The notes: generated from the letters alone by a model not told the origin. 64,000 bases of DNA from Streptomyces sp. NBC_00247 (GCF_036188265.1 NZ_CP108093.1:2232001-2296000); one strand, 5' to 3'. Shown: positions 18,239-27,095, numbered from the stretch's first letter. Program-made: numbers and translations.

Positions 18239-18270
18239 TATACACCGCAGGTATACACAGCGTGTACAGT
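18239..18270 (+). promoter_or_regulatory. PadR-type operator overlapping a short-leader promoter
   Basis: TATACAC occurs at 18239-18245 and 18252-18258, and the second copy forms an inverted repeat TACAC-AGC-GTGTA (18254-18266). A -10-like TACAGT (18265-18270) lies 7 nt before the ATG at 18278. The layout suggests autorepression by the PadR protein encoded just downstream. Confidence 0.6.
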
Positions 18271-18277
18271 GCTCCGC

Positions 18278-18802
18278 ATGTCTATCGGCCACACCCTGCT
18301 CGGACTCCTGGAGTCCGGTCCCCGCCACGGTTACGACCTGAAGCGCACCTTCGACGAGAAGTTCGGCCACGACCGCCCCCTGCACTACGGGCAGGTCTAC
18401 TCGACCATGTCCCGGCTGCTGAAGAACGGGCTCGTCGAGGTCGACGGCGTCGAGAGCGACGGAGGTCCCGAGCGCAAGCGGTACGCCATCACGGACGCCG
18501 GGATCACGGACGTCGCCGACTGGCTCGCCCAGCCGGAGAAGCCGGAGCCCTACCTCCAGTCGACCCTGTACACCAAGGTGGTGCTGGCGATCCTGACCGG
18601 TCGCGGCGCGGCCGGAGTGCTGGACACCCAGCGCGCCGAACACCTGCGGCTGATGCGGACGCTGACGGCGCGCAAGCGCGACGGCGACCTCGCCGACCAG
18701 CTGATCTGCGACCACGCGCTCTTCCATCTGGAGGCCGACCTGCGGTGGCTGGAACTGACCGCCGCCCGGCTCGACAAGCTCGCCGAGGTGATCACCCCGT
18801 GA
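18278..18802 (+). CDS. PadR family transcriptional regulator
   Basis: A 174-residue protein. The N-terminal winged helix (MSIGHTLLGLLESGPRHGYD, then LHYGQVYSTMSRLLKNGLVE, then ERKRYAITDAG) is typical of PadR; the C-terminal helical half (LTARKRDGDLADQLICDHAL) is the dimerisation region. ATG 18278 is preferred to the in-frame GTG at 18269 because the family starts there. PadR proteins next to ABC exporters usually repress them until a toxic ligand binds. Its stop overlaps the ATPase start by GTGA, making a three-gene coupled operon. Confidence 0.94.
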   Translation: MSIGHTLLGLLESGPRHGYDLKRTFDEKFGHDRPLHYGQVYSTMSRLLKNGLVEVDGVESDGGPERKRYAITDAGITDVADWLAQPEKPEPYLQSTLYTKVVLAILTGRGAAGVLDTQRAEHLRLMRTLTARKRDGDLADQLICDHALFHLEADLRWLELTAARLDKLAEVITP

Positions 18803-19512
18803 CGCTCCCCGGCCCCGCGCTCCCCGGCTCCCCGCTCGCCCCCCTGCTCGCCGCCCGCGACCTGCGCAAGACGTACGGCGCGACGCCCGCGCTCGACGGC
18901 GCCTCCTTCTCCGTCCACCCCGGCGAGGTCGTCGCGGTGATGGGCCCCTCCGGCTCGGGGAAGTCCACCCTGCTGCACTGCCTCGCCGGGATCGTCACGC
19001 CCGACTCCGGCTCGGTCACCTACGCGGGCCGTGAGCTCTCCTCGATGTCGGACGGGGAGCGCAGCGCCCTGCGCCGCACCGATTTCGGCTTCGTCTTCCA
19101 GTTCGGCCAGCTCGTCCCCGAACTGACCTGCGTGGAGAACGTGGCGCTCCCGCTGCGGCTGGACGGCGTCCGCCGCAAGGCCGCCGAGCGGACCGCGCTG
19201 CGCTGGATGGAGCGCCTGGAAGTCGAGGACCTGGCGGCGAAACGCCCCGGCGAGGTCTCCGGCGGCCAGGGCCAGCGGGTCGCCGTGGCCCGCGCCCTGG
19301 CCTCCTCACCGAAGGTGCTCTTCGCGGACGAGCCGACCGGCGCCCTCGACTCCCTCAACGGCGAGCGGGTCATGGAACTGCTCACCGAAGCCGCCCGGTC
19401 CACCCGGACCGCCGTGGTGCTGGTGACCCACGAAGCGCGGGTCGCCGCCTACTCCGACCGGGACGTGACCGTCCGGGACGGCCGGGCCACCGATCTGGAG
19501 TACGCCCTGTGA
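18799..19512 (+). CDS. ABC transporter ATP-binding protein (MacB/LolD type)
   Basis: A 237-residue ATPase starting at GTG 18799. Walker A GPSGSGKST at 49-57, Q-loop in FVFQFGQLVPELT, signature SGGQGQRVAVARALA (canonical LSGGQ appears as VSGGQGQ), Walker B VLFADEPTGALDS, and the switch histidine in VLVTHEARVAA. This is the MacB/LolD class that pairs with FtsX-type permeases to export or extract hydrophobic compounds, or to do mechanical work at the envelope. It sits between PadR and the permease, with 4-nt overlaps on both sides. Confidence 0.95.
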   Translation: MTLPGPALPGSPLAPLLAARDLRKTYGATPALDGASFSVHPGEVVAVMGPSGSGKSTLLHCLAGIVTPDSGSVTYAGRELSSMSDGERSALRRTDFGFVFQFGQLVPELTCVENVALPLRLDGVRRKAAERTALRWMERLEVEDLAAKRPGEVSGGQGQRVAVARALASSPKVLFADEPTGALDSLNGERVMELLTEAARSTRTAVVLVTHEARVAAYSDRDVTVRDGRATDLEYAL

Positions 19513-21884
19513 CGACGCCGCCCGGCCCCCTCCCCCGCACCCGCACCCGTACCCCTGCCCGGCTCCGGGACCTCGGGCTCGGTGTCCGGTTCGCCGCGGC
19601 GGGCGGACGCGAAGGGTGGGCACGCACCCTGCTCACCGCCGTCGGCGTGGGCATCGGCGTGCTGCTGCTGCTCGTCGCCTCCGCCGTCCCGCATCTGCTC
19701 GACGCGCGCGAGAACCGCAGCGAGGCCCGGTCGGAGAGCCGTGCCTCCATGGCTCCCGACACCAACAAGAGGACGGACCGCACGGTCCTCGTCACCACGA
19801 TCGACACCGAGTACCACCACCGCGCCGTCCAAGGCGTGCTGATGCGCGCCGACGGCGCGCACCCGGTGCTGCCGGCGGGCCTGCCGCGCATCCCCGCGGC
19901 CGGGCGGATGTACGTCTCGCCCGCACTCGCCGAGATGCTGGACGCCCCGGACGGGCGCCTGCTCCGCGAACGGCTGCCGTACGCCGTCGACGGCACGATC
20001 TCCGACGCGGGACTGGTCTCCCCCGGCGAGCTCCGCTTCTACCTGGGCAGTTCCACCCTCGACCGGGCGAACGGCGGCCACCGGCTGAACGGTTACGGCG
20101 GCGGGCTGCCCGTCCCGCCGCTCAGCCCGCTGCTCCTCGTGCTCGGCGTGATGGTCGGCGTGGTGCTGCTGATGCCGGTGGCCATCTTCATCGCCACCGC
20201 CGTGCGGTTCGGCGGCGACCGCCGGGACCGTCGCCTCGCCGCGCTGCGCCTGGTGGGCGCGGACACCCGCTCGGTCCGCTGGATCGCCGCGGGAGAGGCG
20301 CTGTTCGGCGCGGCGCTCGGGCTGGCCTGCGGGGCGGTCCTCTTCCTCTCGGTGCGACCGTTCGTCGGCTCCCTCTCGGTCTGGGAGCAGAGCGTCTTCC
20401 CTGCCGACCTCGCCCCCTCCGTCCCCATGGTCGCGCTGATCGCGGCCGCCGTACCGGCCTGCGCGGTGCTGGTGACCCTGGTCGCCATGCGGTCCGTGGT
20501 GGTGGAGCCGCTGGGTGTCGTACGGAACGCGCGCACCCGCGAGCGGCGGCTCTGGTGGCGGCTGCTGGTGCCGCTGGCCGGGCTCGGTGTCTTCGCCGCG
20601 AAGGGCAGGGCGCCCGAGGACGGCACGGCCGAGGCGGCGCCGATCGTCATCGGCGCAGTGCTCGTCCTGGGCGGCCTGACTCTGCTGCTGCCCTGGGCGG
20701 TGGAGGCGTGCGTGAACAGGCTGCGCGGCGGCCCGGTGCCCTGGCAGCTGGCCGGGCGCCGGCTCCAGCTGAGCGCCGGCACGGCGGCACGGACGGTCAG
20801 CGGGATCACCGTGGCGGTGGCGGGCGCGGTGGCGCTCCAGATGCTGTTCGCCTCGATGAACACCGACTTCAACCGGATGACCGGCCAGGACCCCACCCGG
20901 GCCCAGTTCTACATGGCCTCCCAGAACGTCACCGGCGAGGGCGCCACCGGCGCGATCGAGTCGCTGAGGGACGTCAGGGGTGTGGAGAAGGTCATCGGCA
21001 CGGTGCAGGTGTACGCGACCAAGCCGGGCACGTACTCCGAGGACGAGGTCCAGCCCACCACCTCGATCACGATCGGCGACTGCGCGACGCTGGAGGAACT
21101 CGCCAGGATCGGCGACTGCGCGGACGGCGACACCTTCGTCGCCCACCCCGCCCACGACCAGGAGATGTCCGACTGGGTCGACGAGTCGGCCCGCAAGGGC
21201 GAGGAGGTCGAGATCGACGACTACGGGACGGCCGACGGACCGGTCCGCTGGACCCTCCCCGCGGCGGCGCGGACCGTCACCGGGCGCTTCGACCCGCACG
21301 GCGAGGAGACCACGGGCATCCTCGCCACCCTCGGCGCGATCGATCCGGCCACCCTGCCGGGCGCGACGATCGTCCTCCAGGTGAAGATCGACGAGAGCGT
21401 GCCGGACGTCTCCGAGCTCGTCCGGAACACGGCGGCCGTGATCGACCCCTCGATGCGGGTGGTCGCCCTGAACTCGACCGAGCGGGACGGCCGGTACGCG
21501 AGCATTCAGACCGCCCTCAAGGTCGGCGGGACCGCGACCCTGCTGCTGATGGCCGCCTCGATGCTCGTGCAGCAGCTGGAGCAGCTGCGTGAACGCAAGC
21601 GCCTGCTGTCGGTGCTGGTGGCGTTCGGGACCCGCCGCTCCACGCTGGGCTGGTCGGTGTTCTGGCAGACGGCGATCCCGGTGGCGGTGGGACTGGTGGT
21701 CGCGGTCGTCGGCGGGCTGGCACTGGGCTGGGGGCTGTCCTGGATGACCGCCAAGCCGGTCTCGGACTGGTCGCTGTTCCTGCCGATGGCCGGAGCGGGT
21801 GCCGGAGTGGTCCTGCTGGTCACCCTGCTCTCGCTGCCGGTGCTCTGGCGGCTGATGCGGCCGGACGGCCTGCGCACGGAGTGA
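19509..21884 (+). CDS. FtsX-type ABC transporter permease
   Basis: A 791-residue permease starting at GTG 19509. One helix near residues 45-65 is followed by an external domain, then three helices (around residues 205-325), a second linker, and further helices around residues 355-400 and 430-450, another extracytoplasmic domain of about 200 residues, and a C-terminal FtsX block with GTATLLLMAASMLVQQLEQL and VAFGTRRSTLGWSVFWQT. Tandem FtsX domains in one chain are common for actinobacterial permeases of this class. With the ATPase upstream it forms the full exporter; the substrate is unknown. Confidence 0.92.
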   Translation: MTTPPGPLPRTRTRTPARLRDLGLGVRFAAAGGREGWARTLLTAVGVGIGVLLLLVASAVPHLLDARENRSEARSESRASMAPDTNKRTDRTVLVTTIDTEYHHRAVQGVLMRADGAHPVLPAGLPRIPAAGRMYVSPALAEMLDAPDGRLLRERLPYAVDGTISDAGLVSPGELRFYLGSSTLDRANGGHRLNGYGGGLPVPPLSPLLLVLGVMVGVVLLMPVAIFIATAVRFGGDRRDRRLAALRLVGADTRSVRWIAAGEALFGAALGLACGAVLFLSVRPFVGSLSVWEQSVFPADLAPSVPMVALIAAAVPACAVLVTLVAMRSVVVEPLGVVRNARTRERRLWWRLLVPLAGLGVFAAKGRAPEDGTAEAAPIVIGAVLVLGGLTLLLPWAVEACVNRLRGGPVPWQLAGRRLQLSAGTAARTVSGITVAVAGAVALQMLFASMNTDFNRMTGQDPTRAQFYMASQNVTGEGATGAIESLRDVRGVEKVIGTVQVYATKPGTYSEDEVQPTTSITIGDCATLEELARIGDCADGDTFVAHPAHDQEMSDWVDESARKGEEVEIDDYGTADGPVRWTLPAAARTVTGRFDPHGEETTGILATLGAIDPATLPGATIVLQVKIDESVPDVSELVRNTAAVIDPSMRVVALNSTERDGRYASIQTALKVGGTATLLLMAASMLVQQLEQLRERKRLLSVLVAFGTRRSTLGWSVFWQTAIPVAVGLVVAVVGGLALGWGLSWMTAKPVSDWSLFLPMAGAGAGVVLLVTLLSLPVLWRLMRPDGLRTE

Positions 21885-21926
21885 CTGCGGCGCCCCCGCG
21901 CGGGGGCCGCGGGCGGCCGCCGGGGT

Positions 21927-22892
21927 TCAGTGCTCCCCGGCGGCCGTCGTCCGTACCGGGAGCGCGGCCATCGCCTCGCGCAGTGCCTCGGCGAGCCGGC
22001 CGAACTCCTCGTGCCGGGCGGTCCCGGTGCGCATCGCCAGCGCGACCCGCCGCGAGGGAGCGGGTGCCGCGAAGCGGCCGGTGGCCAGTGCCGGGTTTCG
22101 GTCGGTCTCCACGGTCACGGCGGTGCGCGGCAGCAGCGTGACGCCGAGGCCGCCGGCGACGAGTTGGACGAGGGTGGAGAGCCCGGCGGCGGTCGTCGTC
22201 ACCGGCGTCCCGTCCACGCGTCCGGCCTCCCGGCAGATGTCCAGGGCCTGGTCGCGCAGGCAGTGCCCCTCGTCGAGCAGCAGCAGCGGCAGGTCGCGCA
22301 GCTCCTCGCGGGGGATGTCCGCGCGACCGCCGAGCCGGTGGGTCCGCTCGGTGACCAGGACGAAGTCCTCGTCGAAGAGCGGCAGCTCGGTGACGCCGGG
22401 GTGGCCGAGCGGCACGGCGAGCAGCAGCAGGTCGAGCCGTCCGGCGGTCAGCCCCTCCAGCAGTGAGGAGGTCTGCTCCTCGTGCACCTGGAGATCGAGT
22501 GCGGGGTACCGGTCGTGGACCAGGCGCAGCACGGCCGGCAGCAGGTAGGGCGCCACGGTCGGGATCACCCCGAGCCGCAGCGTCCCGGTGAAGGGTGCGC
22601 GGACCGCTTCGGCCTCCTCGACGAGCGCGCCCACCGCGTCCATGACGGCTCGGGCGCGGACCGCGAGGCGTTCGCCCGCCGCCGAGAGCAGCACCTTGCG
22701 CGTCGTCCGCTCGATGAGCTGGACACCGAGTGCCTCCTCCAGCGAGGAGACGGCCCCGGAGAGGGCGGGCTGGCTCATCCCGATGGCTGCCGCCGCGTCC
22801 CGGAAGTGCAGATGCTCCGCGACGGCCACGAAGGCGCGCAGCTGGGAGAGGCTGGGCTGTTTGGTCCTGTTGCCCTGGATTGGCTGAGCCAC
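21927..22892 (-). CDS. oxyR: Hydrogen-peroxide-sensing LysR regulator OxyR
   Basis: A 321-residue LysR protein. The start is GTG 22892, preceded by GGAGG, giving the N-terminal wHTH (SLSQLRAFVAVAEHLHFRDA). The redox cysteines C211 and C220 lie in DEGHCLRDQALDIC, matching C199/C208 of E. coli OxyR that form the regulatory disulfide. The gene diverges from ahpC-ahpD with a 133-nt shared promoter region, the classic Streptomyces arrangement in which OxyR activates the alkyl hydroperoxide reductase system. Confidence 0.96.
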   Translation of the reverse strand: MAQPIQGNRTKQPSLSQLRAFVAVAEHLHFRDAAAAIGMSQPALSGAVSSLEEALGVQLIERTTRKVLLSAAGERLAVRARAVMDAVGALVEEAEAVRAPFTGTLRLGVIPTVAPYLLPAVLRLVHDRYPALDLQVHEEQTSSLLEGLTAGRLDLLLLAVPLGHPGVTELPLFDEDFVLVTERTHRLGGRADIPREELRDLPLLLLDEGHCLRDQALDICREAGRVDGTPVTTTAAGLSTLVQLVAGGLGVTLLPRTAVTVETDRNPALATGRFAAPAPSRRVALAMRTGTARHEEFGRLAEALREAMAALPVRTTAAGEH

Positions 22893-22910
22893 TGATAGGT
22901 ACCTCCGATC

Positions 22911-22940
22911 ATCGGAAACAAGTGTAGCTATTTCCGCGAT
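22911..22940. promoter_or_regulatory. Candidate OxyR binding site in the oxyR-ahpC intergenic region
   Basis: ATCGGAAA (22911-22918) and TTTCCGCGAT (22931-22940) form an inverted repeat interrupted by one base, about 90 nt upstream of the ahpC start. The position and dyad fit a LysR-type site; not experimentally shown here. Confidence 0.55.
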
Positions 22941-23025
22941 CAATGCACTCTGTGCCAAGGTGGGCGCAGTCCAACCCTCCAGGAAGGCCCCCAAAAGGGG
23001 AATTCCTGACCTGCTAGGAGATCGC

Positions 23026-23580
23026 GTGCTCACTGTTGGTGACAAGTTCCCCGAGTTCGACCTGACCGCCTGCGTGTCGCTGGAGAGCGGCAAGGAGTTC
23101 GCTCAGATCGACCACAAGACCTACGAGGGTCAGTGGAAGATCGTCTTCGCGTGGCCCAAGGACTTCACCTTCGTGTGCCCGACCGAGATCGCCGCCTTCG
23201 GCAAGCTGAACGAGGAGTTCGCCGACCGCGACGCGCAGATCCTCGGCTTCTCCGGCGACTCCGAGTTCGTGCACCACGCCTGGCGCAAGGACCACCCGGA
23301 CCTGACCGACCTGCCGTTCCCGATGATGGCCGACTCGAAGCACGAGCTCATGCGTGACCTCGGCATCGAGGGCGAGGACGGCTTCGCGCAGCGCGCCGTC
23401 TTCATCGTCGACCAGAACAACGAGATCCAGTTCACGATGGTGACCGCCGGTTCCGTGGGCCGTAACCCCAAGGAGGTCCTGCGGGTCCTCGACGCCCTCC
23501 AGACCGACGAGCTCTGCCCGTGCAACTGGACCAAGGGCGAGAACACCCTGGACCCGGTCGCCCTCCTCTCCGGCGAGTGA
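23026..23580 (+). CDS. ahpC: Alkyl hydroperoxide reductase peroxiredoxin AhpC
   Basis: A 184-residue 2-Cys peroxiredoxin starting at GTG 23026 with a TAGGAG site. The peroxidatic cysteine is C51 in FTFVCPTE; a CPC motif at 164-166 supplies the resolving cysteines, as in actinobacterial AhpC. It reduces hydrogen peroxide, organic peroxides and peroxynitrite. ahpD follows after 12 nt and provides reducing equivalents, replacing the AhpF reductase of enteric bacteria. Regulation by the divergent OxyR is expected. Confidence 0.97.
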   Translation: MLTVGDKFPEFDLTACVSLESGKEFAQIDHKTYEGQWKIVFAWPKDFTFVCPTEIAAFGKLNEEFADRDAQILGFSGDSEFVHHAWRKDHPDLTDLPFPMMADSKHELMRDLGIEGEDGFAQRAVFIVDQNNEIQFTMVTAGSVGRNPKEVLRVLDALQTDELCPCNWTKGENTLDPVALLSGE

Positions 23581-23592
23581 GCTGATATCACC

Positions 23593-24126
23593 ATGGCACT
23601 CGACGAACTCAAGTCCGCCATACCGGACTTCGCGAAGGACCTGAAGCTGAACCTCGGTTCGGTCATCGGCAACAGCGAGCTGCCGCAGCAGCAGCTCTGG
23701 GGCACCGTGCTCGCCTGCGCGATCGCCTCGCGTTCACGCACGGTCCTGCGCGAGCTGGAGCCGGAGGCCAAGGCCAACCTCTCCGCGGAGGCGTACGCCG
23801 CCGCGAAGTCGGCCGCCGCCATCATGGCGATGAACAACGTCTTCTACCGGACCCGGCACCTGCTGTCGGACCCGGAGTACGGCAACCTCCGCGCGGGTCT
23901 GCGGATGAACGTCATCGGCAAGCCGGGCGTGGAGAAGGTCGACTTCGAGCTGTGGTCGCTCGCCGTCTCCGCGATCAACGGCTGCGGCCAGTGCCTGGAC
24001 TCCCACGAGCAGGTGCTCCGCCAGGCCGGCGTGGACCGTGAGACCATTCAGGAAGCCGTGAAGATCGCTTCGGTGATCCAGGCCGTCGGCGTCACCCTCG
24101 AAGCCGAGGCCGTGCTCGCCGAATAG
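23593..24126 (+). CDS. ahpD: Alkyl hydroperoxide reductase AhpD
   Basis: A 177-residue carboxymuconolactone-decarboxylase-fold protein. The catalytic CxxC is C131-G-Q-C134 followed by LDSH138, the exact AhpD pattern. In Mycobacterium AhpD receives electrons from the lipoamide-containing Lpd/SucB system and regenerates AhpC. Cotranscribed with ahpC (12-nt gap) and followed by a terminator. Confidence 0.97.
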   Translation: MALDELKSAIPDFAKDLKLNLGSVIGNSELPQQQLWGTVLACAIASRSRTVLRELEPEAKANLSAEAYAAAKSAAAIMAMNNVFYRTRHLLSDPEYGNLRAGLRMNVIGKPGVEKVDFELWSLAVSAINGCGQCLDSHEQVLRQAGVDRETIQEAVKIASVIQAVGVTLEAEAVLAE

Positions 24127-24147
24127 GACAGCGGTACCTTGTACGAG

Positions 24148-24185
24148 AAGGACCCCGTGGACGACCGACCGTCCGCGGGGTCCTT
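24148..24185 (+). terminator. ahpCD terminator
   Basis: A 15-bp stem with one mismatch (24148-24162 with 24171-24185) around GACCGACC, ending in TCCTTCTTC, 21 nt after the ahpD stop. Confidence 0.8.
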
Positions 24186-24189
24186 CTTC

Positions 24190-24252
24190 ACGTGCGCGAG
24201 CCCTCGCGCGCGGGCTTTACGTGCGCGAGCCCTCGCGCGCGAGCTCCTCGTG
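24190..24252. repeat. 29-bp tandem repeat after ahpCD
   Basis: The unit beginning ACGTGCGCGAGCCCTCGCGC occurs at 24190 and 24219 (identical over 23 bases), followed by a decayed third partial copy (CGTGCGTGAGCT). It lies between convergent genes and contains alternating CG runs. Confidence 0.65.
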
Positions 24253-24276
24253 CGTGAGCTTCCCGCGCGGGGGTGC

Positions 24277-25818
24277 CTACGGGTGGTCCGGCCGGTCGTC
24301 CGGGGCGGGACCGGTGCCCTCCGGCGGGGTGGTGCCGGGGGCCTCGGGGGTCCGGGGCGCCTCGGGCGCCTCCCCGCTCGTCCCCGTACCGCCGGTCCCG
24401 TCCCCGTCAGCCGGGTACGACTCGTCGTACCGGTCCTCGGGCGGGGTGCCGGGGGCGGGGGTGGGTGCCACGTGGAGCGCGGAGGCGCCGTGCGGCTGCG
24501 GGGAGTGCCGCTGGGCCTCCTGCCTGCTGTACGACCTCAGGTAGCCGACCACCGTGTTCGTGACGGCGACCAGCGGTACGGCGACGACCGCGCCGCCGAT
24601 GCCCGCGACCATCCCGCCCGCGGCGACGGAGAGCACCACGGCGAGCGGGTGGACCCGTACCGCCCGGCCGAGGATGAACGGCTGGAGGATGTGCCCCTCG
24701 ATCTGCTGCACCGCCAGCACCACGATCAGCACCATGAGGGCGGTGAACACCCCCTCGGTGACGAGCGCGACGACCACCGCCAGCGCCCCGGACACCACGG
24801 CACCGACCAGCGGGATGAAGGCGAAGAGGAAGATGAACACGGCGAGCGGCACCGCCATCGGCACGTCGAGGAACCAGATCCCGAGCCCGATGAAGATGGC
24901 GTCGATCAACGCGACGATCACGGTGCCCCGCACGTAGGCGGTGAGCGTGCGCCAGGCACGCGGTCCGGCGCCGGCGACCCCCGGACGGGCCTGGGCGGGG
25001 ACCAGTTTGAGGGTCCACTCCCAGATCCGCTTGCCGTCGTACAGCAGGAAGAGCGTCGAGAACATCGCGAGCAGCATCCCGGTGAGGAACTCGACCATCA
25101 CCGTGACGCCCTGGAGGCCGGCGGAGGTGATCTCCTCGGTGTTGGTGCCGATGGTGTCGCTGAGGTTCTTGGCGATGTCGTTGATCTGCGACTCGGTGAC
25201 GTGGAAGGGGCTGTCCAGCAGCCAGCGCTTCAACTCGTCGATGCCGTCGCGGACCTTGTCGGAGAGGGTGTCGAGGTTGTCCATCACCTGCCAGACGACG
25301 AACCAGCCGACCAGCCCCATGATGACGAAGCCCAGGACCGCGGTGACGGCCGTGGCCAGACCGCGCGGCAGCCCGTACCGCCGCAGACGCACCACGGTCG
25401 GCTGGAGCAGCGCCGTGACGAGCAGGGCGGCCACGAAGGCGAGCACGACGAGCTGGACGGCGCTGATGACCCGCATCAGCACCCAGAGGGTGCCCGCGAG
25501 CACGAGCAGCCGCCAGCCGGCCTCGGCGGCGACGCGCATGCCCCAGGGGATGGCACCCACCGGATGGGCCCGGGCGGCGACGTCGGGGGCGTAGGCGGGC
25601 GGCGCGGGCACCTGCGCACCCGCGTCGGGGTCGCTCTTCGCGGCCGCGGCGCTCGCATGGCGGTGACCGGAGCGCGGGGGCGTGTGCGGCCCGTGTGCGT
25701 GGGCGTGCCCGGACTCCGACTCCTCGCGTGCGGCTTGCTCCCGCCGTTCCTCCAGGCGGGCCGCCAGGTCCGTCAGTTCGGCCCCGACGCGTCCGAGCCA
25801 ACCGGGCAGTTTCGACAT
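24277..25818 (-). CDS. AI-2E family (PerM-like) transporter
   Basis: A 513-residue membrane protein starting at ATG 25818 after GGGAGAGGG. A cytoplasmic, histidine- and alanine-rich tail of about 100 residues leads to the AI-2E core: helix pairs around LLVLAGTLWVLMRVISAVQL, LATAVTAVLGFVIMGLVGWF, a long external loop, then VPLAVFIFLFAFIPLVGAVV and the conserved EGHILQPFILGRAVRVHPLA. The C-terminal 70 residues are Pro/Gly/Glu-rich and disordered. Family members move autoinducer-2, indole-like compounds or ions; the actinobacterial substrate is not known. Confidence 0.9.
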   Translation of the reverse strand: MSKLPGWLGRVGAELTDLAARLEERREQAAREESESGHAHAHGPHTPPRSGHRHASAAAAKSDPDAGAQVPAPPAYAPDVAARAHPVGAIPWGMRVAAEAGWRLLVLAGTLWVLMRVISAVQLVVLAFVAALLVTALLQPTVVRLRRYGLPRGLATAVTAVLGFVIMGLVGWFVVWQVMDNLDTLSDKVRDGIDELKRWLLDSPFHVTESQINDIAKNLSDTIGTNTEEITSAGLQGVTVMVEFLTGMLLAMFSTLFLLYDGKRIWEWTLKLVPAQARPGVAGAGPRAWRTLTAYVRGTVIVALIDAIFIGLGIWFLDVPMAVPLAVFIFLFAFIPLVGAVVSGALAVVVALVTEGVFTALMVLIVVLAVQQIEGHILQPFILGRAVRVHPLAVVLSVAAGGMVAGIGGAVVAVPLVAVTNTVVGYLRSYSRQEAQRHSPQPHGASALHVAPTPAPGTPPEDRYDESYPADGDGTGGTGTSGEAPEAPRTPEAPGTTPPEGTGPAPDDRPDHP

Positions 25819-25910
25819 GCGTGGTCCCTCTCCCCCATGGGTGTGCACCGACCGTCTACCCCCGAACGGCCGGAATGCGACCGTACATGGGTGACGGGTC
25901 GCACCACGCA

Positions 25911-25945
25911 CGATGCCCCGCACCGTCGAACGGTGCGGGGCATCG
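25911..25945 (-). terminator. Terminator of the lytic transglycosylase gene
   Basis: A perfect 15-bp stem (25911-25925 with 25931-25945) around TCGAA, 20 nt past the minus-strand stop at 25965. Confidence 0.9.
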
Positions 25946-25964
25946 AGGGGTTGGAGCGGGAACT

Positions 25965-26684
25965 CTAGTACCAGTGGTTGGCCTGCCAGAACGACCAGGC
26001 GCCGCAGGGGCTCTTGTAGCTGGCGTTCATGTAGCTGAGGCCCCACTTGATCTGGGTCGCCGGGTTGGTCTGCCAGTCGGCGCCGGCGGACGCCATCTTG
26101 GAGCCCGGAAGCGCCTGGACCAGACCGTACGCGCCGGAGGAGGCGTTGACCGCCTGGTAGTTCCACGTGGACTCGTGGTTCACGATGTTGCTGAAGCACT
26201 GGAACTGGTCGGCGGGGATCATCTGCCGCGCGATCGCCTGGACCTCGGCGACCGAGTACGAGCCCTGGGCGGCGAACGACGTGGCGTCGCGCACGGCCGA
26301 ACGGCTGGCGCGCTCCTGGGCGTCCTTGGCCTCCTGGGCCTCCTTGGCTTCCTTCTCGCGCTCCGCCTGGTCCTCGGCCGACTGCTTCTTGACCTTGGCG
26401 TCCTTGGCGGCCTGGAGTCGCGCCGACTCCTCCGCCGACTTCTTCGCGGCGGCGTCGGCCGCGGATGCCTGGGCATCGGCCTGCTGCGTCAGCGAAGCGG
26501 TCTGCACCTGGGCCTGGTGGCCCACGGGGATGTCTGCGAGCAGCGTGGTGTCGGCTGCGGTGGCCTCGAAGTTGTTGTCGTCGACAGCGGGAGTGCTGCC
26601 CGAAGCAACGCCTACGACGGCGCCAACGGTGGTGACCGCGGTGGCTGATGCCACTGCGAACCCCCGGACCGAGATCCGGCTCAC
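25965..26684 (-). CDS. Secreted lytic transglycosylase (SLT domain)
   Basis: A 239-residue exported protein. GTG 26684 is preferred over ATG 26702 because GGAAGGA lies directly upstream. A signal peptide (about 1-29) is followed by a mature N-terminus, an Ala/Lys/Glu-rich coiled coil (about 66-130), and a C-terminal SLT/lysozyme-like domain with CFSNIVNHESTWNY (catalytic E171), AYGLVQALPGSKMASAG and the terminal WQANHWY. C163 and C227 probably form a disulfide. It cleaves peptidoglycan glycan strands. Relatives in S. coelicolor (Rpf/Swl group) act in germination and growth. An unusually long leader precedes the gene. Confidence 0.92.
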   Translation of the reverse strand: MSRISVRGFAVASATAVTTVGAVVGVASGSTPAVDDNNFEATAADTTLLADIPVGHQAQVQTASLTQQADAQASAADAAAKKSAEESARLQAAKDAKVKKQSAEDQAEREKEAKEAQEAKDAQERASRSAVRDATSFAAQGSYSVAEVQAIARQMIPADQFQCFSNIVNHESTWNYQAVNASSGAYGLVQALPGSKMASAGADWQTNPATQIKWGLSYMNASYKSPCGAWSFWQANHWY

Positions 26685-27022
26685 ACGGTGTCCTTCCAGC
26701 ATCGCCCGCTTAGGTGACCTCGCGGGCGCGATCGTGCCCTCTGACACTGGCCTCCCTACTGCTTGGGTCACGGGAGACACGGGCCCGGTGGGCGACTTCC
26801 TCGCGGAAGTGCCGCGTGGTGCTCGCGGGCGGCATACGGAGATCGGTTGTTGAGTTGTGTGGTGCTGAGCGCCTCGGAAGGTGCCCGGTTTCCGTATGCG
26901 GGGCCTGACGGAAGCAAGACTCTGCCGGAGAAGGACGCCGAGAAGCAATTCTCTGTTGCGTGGGAAAGCTCACACGCTCCTTATGCCACCCGTTTGACGG
27001 AAATGACGGCGTGACATGAAGA
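26685..27022 (-). promoter_or_regulatory. Long 5' leader of the transglycosylase with a wide inverted repeat
   Basis: About 340 nt without a gene. Perfect 9-bp arms GCATACGGA (26832-26840) and TCCGTATGC (26891-26899) enclose 50 nt, so the transcript could fold into a stem-closed domain. Streptomyces cell-wall hydrolase genes are often controlled by a c-di-AMP (ydaO) riboswitch, but the conserved ydaO sequence elements were not found here, so only an unclassified structured leader is proposed. Confidence 0.35.
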
Positions 27023-27053
27023 CGCCCGGCTAAGCTGCTTCGCTCGCCGGGCG
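27023..27053 (-). terminator. Terminator of the PIN-PhoH gene
   Basis: CGCCCGGC (27023-27030) pairs with GCCGGGCG (27046-27053), about 40 nt beyond the minus-strand stop at 27096. The interior contains a smaller GAAGC/GCTTC-type pairing. Confidence 0.6.
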
Positions 27054-27095
27054 CCCCGTGGACATGTGGGACAGATCGCTGAATCTGTCGCGTTT

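Noticed and set aside
24190..24252. CRISPR array
   Set aside because: Only about two repeats without unique spacers, and no cas gene nearby.
26703..27022. c-di-AMP (ydaO-type) riboswitch upstream of the lytic transglycosylase
   Set aside because: Expected from the gene class, but none of the conserved ydaO sequence blocks could be aligned on the minus strand; only a generic structured leader is kept.
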